Shown here piece after piece: positions 4,672 to 5,019 of a stretch of DNA of 5,019 nucleotides (the first letter of the stretch is position 1; the number at the start of each line of letters is the position of its first letter). Source of the stretch: Paracoccaceae bacterium (GTDB lineage: Bacteria > Pseudomonadota > Alphaproteobacteria > Rhodobacterales > Rhodobacteraceae); the NCBI GenBank assembly GCA_016764835.1, contig JAESRD010000246.1:1-5019 (forward strand). Direction: 5' to 3'. A program made the translations under genes and the position numbers. The notes beneath the pieces were generated by a model. That model saw only the letters and a list, made by a program, of their open reading frames with translations. It ran no database searches and was not told the origin of the DNA.

Positions 4672-5019
4672 ATGGCCGCATCGCACGAACCCAAACTCAT
4701 CGCTGGAAACGCAAACCGCCCGCTCGCCGCGGCCATCGCCAGGCGCATGTCAATGCATCGCGGCATGGCTGTTGGCCTTGTTGATGCAAGGGTTGAGCAA
4801 TTCTCTGACCAAGAAATATTCGTCGAAGTATATGATAATGTACGCGGCGAAGACATGTTCATCATCCAGCCGACATCAAACCCGGCAAACGATAACCTCA
4901 TGGAATTACTGATCATTGCTGACGCCCTGCGCCGCTCATCGGCCGCGCGTATCACCGCAGTGATCCCCTATTTTGGCTATGCCCGCCAAGACCGCCGGAC
5001 CAAAGCCCGCACGCCGATC
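4672..5019 (+). CDS. prs: Ribose-phosphate pyrophosphokinase, N-terminal part (cut by the right edge)
   Basis: The frame from ATG 4672 stays open for 116 codons to the last base of the window. It encodes the first third or so of PRPP synthetase, which transfers pyrophosphate from ATP to ribose 5-phosphate for purine, pyrimidine, NAD, histidine and tryptophan synthesis. Diagnostic blocks: [11 protein letters not shown] (9-19), the FSDQE loop (44-48), [14 protein letters not shown] (56-69), NDNLMELLI (73-81), [20 protein letters not shown] (84-103) and ARQDRR (104-109), whose Arg105 and Gln106 contribute to ATP binding. The rest, including the catalytic flexible loop and the PRPP-binding motif, lies beyond the edge. 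Compared with the E. coli protein as I recall it, about six extra residues sit between the first helix and the FSDQE loop (within 27-43). The gene starts with a good ribosome site and is divergent from the isomerase-like gene. Confidence 0.95.
   Translation, partial: MAASHEPKLIAGNANRPLAAAIARRMSMHRGMAVGLVDARVEQFSDQEIFVEVYDNVRGEDMFIIQPTSNPANDNLMELLIIADALRRSSAARITAVIPYFGYARQDRRTKARTPI

Noticed and set aside
4338..4784. 148-codon plus-strand frame crossing the isomerase start and the prs start
   Set aside because: It overlaps two well-supported genes in other frames and the translation is low in hydrophobic core, rich in Arg, Pro and Cys.

Overview
The window reads as a stretch of alphaproteobacterial chromosome made mostly of core genes. 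The protein families, the PhaJ/MaoC to ribF gene order, and the moderately GC-rich coding sequence of the central genes point that way. The exact lineage cannot be fixed from the sequence alone. I found no mobile element, CRISPR array, rRNA or tRNA.

Layout, left to right. (1) Positions 1-96 hold two small inverted repeats and possibly the start of a minus-strand reading frame that leaves the window. (2) 97-666 on the minus strand is a YdeI/OmpD-associated family protein with a strong ribosome binding site and a visibly lower GC content than the rest. (3) 667-988 is a 322-base non-coding stretch where composition changes, ending in a probable promoter for the next gene. (4) 989-1432 is a MaoC/PhaJ-type (R)-specific enoyl-CoA hydratase. 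(5) 1517-3955 is a tightly packed plus-strand operon: ribF (FMN/FAD synthesis), a YcgN-type cysteine-cluster protein, and a PLP-dependent threonine aldolase-family enzyme. Its genes overlap by 8 bases and by 1 base, implying translational coupling. (6) 3948-4553 on the minus strand is a DsbA-fold 2-hydroxychromene-2-carboxylate isomerase-like protein whose 3' end overlaps the aldolase gene by 8 bases, tail to tail. (7) 4554-4671 is a short divergent control region with a 10-bp perfect palindrome. (8) 4672 to the right edge is the 5' part (116 codons) of prs, ribose-phosphate pyrophosphokinase, which is cut by the window end.

The genes are mostly housekeeping: ribF supplies FMN and FAD, prs supplies PRPP for nucleotides, His and Trp, and the aldolase interconverts threonine/allo-threonine with glycine and acetaldehyde. 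The hydratase belongs to fatty-acid/polyhydroxyalkanoate metabolism. I see no clear new system here. The more notable points are the compositional break around the ydeI-like gene, the coupled ribF-ycgN-aldolase operon, the palindromic divergent promoter region before prs, and an apparent six-residue expansion near the N-terminus of Prs.
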